Below, piece by piece: positions 7,556 through 8,874 of a stretch of DNA of 8,874 nt. Positions within the stretch are counted from its first letter, which is position 1. Each line of letters opens with the position of its first letter. Under the pieces are notes generated by a model. The model did no database searches. It was given only the letters and a program-made list of their open reading frames with translations, and was not told where the DNA came from. The stretch comes from an uncultured Limosilactobacillus sp. Lineage in GTDB: Bacteria > Bacillota > Bacilli > Lactobacillales > Lactobacillaceae. The stretch lies in the NCBI GenBank assembly GCA_944326735.1, contig CALVFC010000049.1, forward strand, positions 1-8,874, given 5' to 3'. The position numbers and the translations under genes were made by a program.

Positions 7556-8804
7556 TGTCACGATCCTCTCTCAATTTTAATAACTCATCATGGGCCGTCT
7601 TGCGATCCACCTTTGACAGCTTAGCTAACCGATTGACCAATTCTTCGACTTCACCAGTAGTGGCGCCGACACTGATAGCGAGTGACCGGTACTGCAGTTT
7701 CATATGACCCGCCTGAATACCACTAGTTGCCAGTGCCCGTAATGCCGCCAGGTTTTGCGCTAATCCCAAGCTGGTAATAACAGCCGCGAGCTCCTCTGCC
7801 GACTGGATCTGACTAAGGTGGTAATTAATGTTAGTTAACCGATTCAAGCCGATTGAGCCACCAACCACACCAACCGGCATTGGGAGCGTCAATTCACCAT
7901 GAAGGTGGTGACCATCGTAACTCCACTGGGACAATCCCCGGTACTTCCCGGATTGACAAGCATAGGCGTGGGCACCACTTTCAATTGCCCGCCAGTCGTT
8001 ACCAGAGGCAATCAGTGCTGCATCAATGCCATTCATAATTCCCTTGTTATTAGTAGTTGCGCGGTATGGGTCAACCTGGGCCAGTGTACTCAGTTGCTCA
8101 ATCCGCTTTGCAACCTGCTCGCCAGTGAACTGCTTCGTTTCTAAATATTGCGGATCAACCTCGCAACTCACCGTTTGTAAACTATCCGTTGCGAGGTTAC
8201 TCAAAATCGCCGTTAACACATCATAGTCATTCTGAATAAGCCAGTGGGCAACTGCTTCGCTCATCGTATTAACGGTATTTGCGCCCATTGCCTGACAGAC
8301 GTTGATTATTAAGTCCAGACTAATAAAGCCCGGTAATTTCCGGACCCGGATATCTTCTGCTCCCCCACCACGTTTTTGCATGGAAGGGTGGGCTGCATTA
8401 GCAATTTTCAAAATTTCCTGACGGTGGGCGTGTAGCCAATCAACGGTCGTATCCTGGTCATCATTAATAACCACTTGGCCGACTAATGCCCGCTGCTGTT
8501 GAGGAGCGGTAAAGCCACCGCTTTTAGCAACCCGTTGTGCGCCGTTTGATGCCGCTGCAATGACTGACGGTTCTTCGACAACCATTGGTAATACATAATT
8601 GTGACCATTCACTTTTAGTCCGAGGGCCACCCCCTCCGGCAGCCCATAATCACTGAGATAATTCTCTACCAACTGGTCACCTAGTGATGATGAATGGTCA
8701 GCCAATAGTTGACGATCGTCGTCTGACAATAAGTGCGCCTGCTCAAGAAGTTGGCGGCGTTCTTTAGGCGTTAATTTATAAAAGCCGTGTTGCCAATTAG
8801 TCAT
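7548..8804 (-). CDS. mvaA: Hydroxymethylglutaryl-CoA reductase, class II
   Basis: This enzyme reduces HMG-CoA to mevalonate with NAD(P)H, the committed step of the mevalonate route to isoprenoids (undecaprenyl carriers, quinones) used by lactobacilli. The 418 residues carry the class II catalytic set: glutamate in VEEPS (E78), lysine in TNNKGIMNG (K254), aspartate in SGNDWRA (D270) and histidine in AGHMKLQ (H367). The cofactor-helix segment AMGANTVNT is at 172-180 and LTLPMPVGVVGGS at 306-318. The ATG at 8804 is chosen because AGAGGA ends nine bases upstream and it overlaps the preceding stop by eight bases (ATGACTAA). A longer frame up to 8858 exists, but those codons belong to the preceding gene in another frame. 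The next gene overlaps its end. Confidence 0.96.
   Translation of the reverse strand: MTNWQHGFYKLTPKERRQLLEQAHLLSDDDRQLLADHSSSLGDQLVENYLSDYGLPEGVALGLKVNGHNYVLPMVVEEPSVIAAASNGAQRVAKSGGFTAPQQQRALVGQVVINDDQDTTVDWLHAHRQEILKIANAAHPSMQKRGGGAEDIRVRKLPGFISLDLIINVCQAMGANTVNTMSEAVAHWLIQNDYDVLTAILSNLATDSLQTVSCEVDPQYLETKQFTGEQVAKRIEQLSTLAQVDPYRATTNNKGIMNGIDAALIASGNDWRAIESGAHAYACQSGKYRGLSQWSYDGHHLHGELTLPMPVGVVGGSIGLNRLTNINYHLSQIQSAEELAAVITSLGLAQNLAALRALATSGIQAGHMKLQYRSLAISVGATTGEVEELVNRLAKLSKVDRKTAHDELLKLREDRDNG
7564..7571 (-). promoter_or_regulatory. Ribosome binding site that decides the start of the HELLH gene
   Basis: AGAGAGGA on the minus strand (7571-7564) lies eight bases before the ATG at 7555 and only two before the in-frame GTG at 7561. 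The spacing supports the ATG. The site is inside the 3' end of mvaA. Confidence 0.65.
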
Positions 8805-8874
8805 GACGCTTTTTCCTCTGGTTGACGTATTCTGTGATAATTCCTTCACGGACACCACTTTCGGAAAAAATCAC
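8797..8874 (-). CDS. C-terminal end of a probable Ppx/GppA family phosphatase (partial)
   Basis: Only the last 25 codons are in the window, in the frame starting at 8874 and ending with TAA at 8799-8797. They read VIFSESGVREGIITEYV followed by a basic tail, NQRKKRHD. The phrase SxxGVREGII resembles the segment GlREGll that ends the core domain of exopolyphosphatase/pppGpp phosphohydrolase proteins, so I infer a Ppx/GppA member. That family hydrolyses polyphosphate and, in some members, pppGpp. The stop overlaps the mvaA start by eight bases, so the two are probably one transcript whose promoter lies beyond the right edge. The evidence is one short motif. Confidence 0.55.
   Translation of the reverse strand: MIFSESGVREGIITEYVNQRKKRHD
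8814..8819 (-). promoter_or_regulatory. Ribosome binding site for mvaA
   Basis: AGAGGA on the minus strand (8819-8814) sits nine bases before the ATG at 8804, inside the end of the preceding gene. It supports the 418-residue start over the in-frame GTG further upstream. Confidence 0.6.

Noticed and set aside
7556..7561. GTG at 7561 as start of the HELLH gene
   Set aside because: The ribosome binding site is only two bases away, too close. The ATG at 7555 has eight-base spacing.
7899..8144. 81-codon plus-strand open frame opposite mvaA
   Set aside because: It is antisense to the reductase active-site region. The composition follows the codon structure of the opposite strand.
8805..8858. N-terminal extension of mvaA to the in-frame GTG at 8858
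   Set aside because: The region encodes the end of the preceding gene in another frame, the extension matches no known reductase N-terminus, and AGAGGA is placed for the ATG at 8804.

Overview
The window looks like a chromosomal segment from a lactic acid bacterium of the Lactobacillaceae. The proteins read as Limosilactobacillus-like (fermentum/reuteri type), but this is recognition by eye, not a database match. Supporting signs are the gene order metG-tatD-rnmV-rsmA followed by a veg-like start, a class II HMG-CoA reductase, strong AGGAGG-type ribosome binding sites and moderate GC content. Every recognised gene except one small gene is on the minus strand.

Reading in the direction of minus-strand transcription, from the right end: positions 8874-5893 hold a tightly packed run. 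It comprises the 3' end of a probable Ppx/GppA phosphatase, mvaA (HMG-CoA reductase of the mevalonate pathway), a protein of unknown function with a zincin-like HELLH motif, and a sirtuin-type NAD-dependent deacylase. Neighbours overlap by 8 bases or are 4 bases apart, so co-transcription and translational coupling are likely. A strong hairpin at 5848-5881 closes the run and also ends the plus-strand small gene that faces it.

Positions 5398-5824 are a divergent region. A DUF72/YecE gene reads leftwards from its own promoter. A 45-codon plus-strand gene (5687-5824), which I cannot assign to a family, has its own promoter, ribosome binding site and terminator. This is the best candidate for something undescribed.

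Positions 4418-132 are a housekeeping operon: metG (methionyl-tRNA synthetase), tatD (metal-dependent DNase), rnmV (5S rRNA maturase) and rsmA (16S rRNA dimethyladenosine methyltransferase). It is driven by an extended -10 promoter about 50 bases ahead of metG and serves tRNA charging and ribosome maturation. At the left edge a new promoter, set in an inverted repeat, leads into the first 17 codons of a gene that fits Veg.

No transposon, prophage, CRISPR array, tRNA or rRNA gene was seen. Most of the window is ordinary core genome. The points of interest are the small orphan gene, the HELLH protein coupled to mvaA, a sirtuin lacking half of its usual zinc ligands, and the odd translation start at the left edge.
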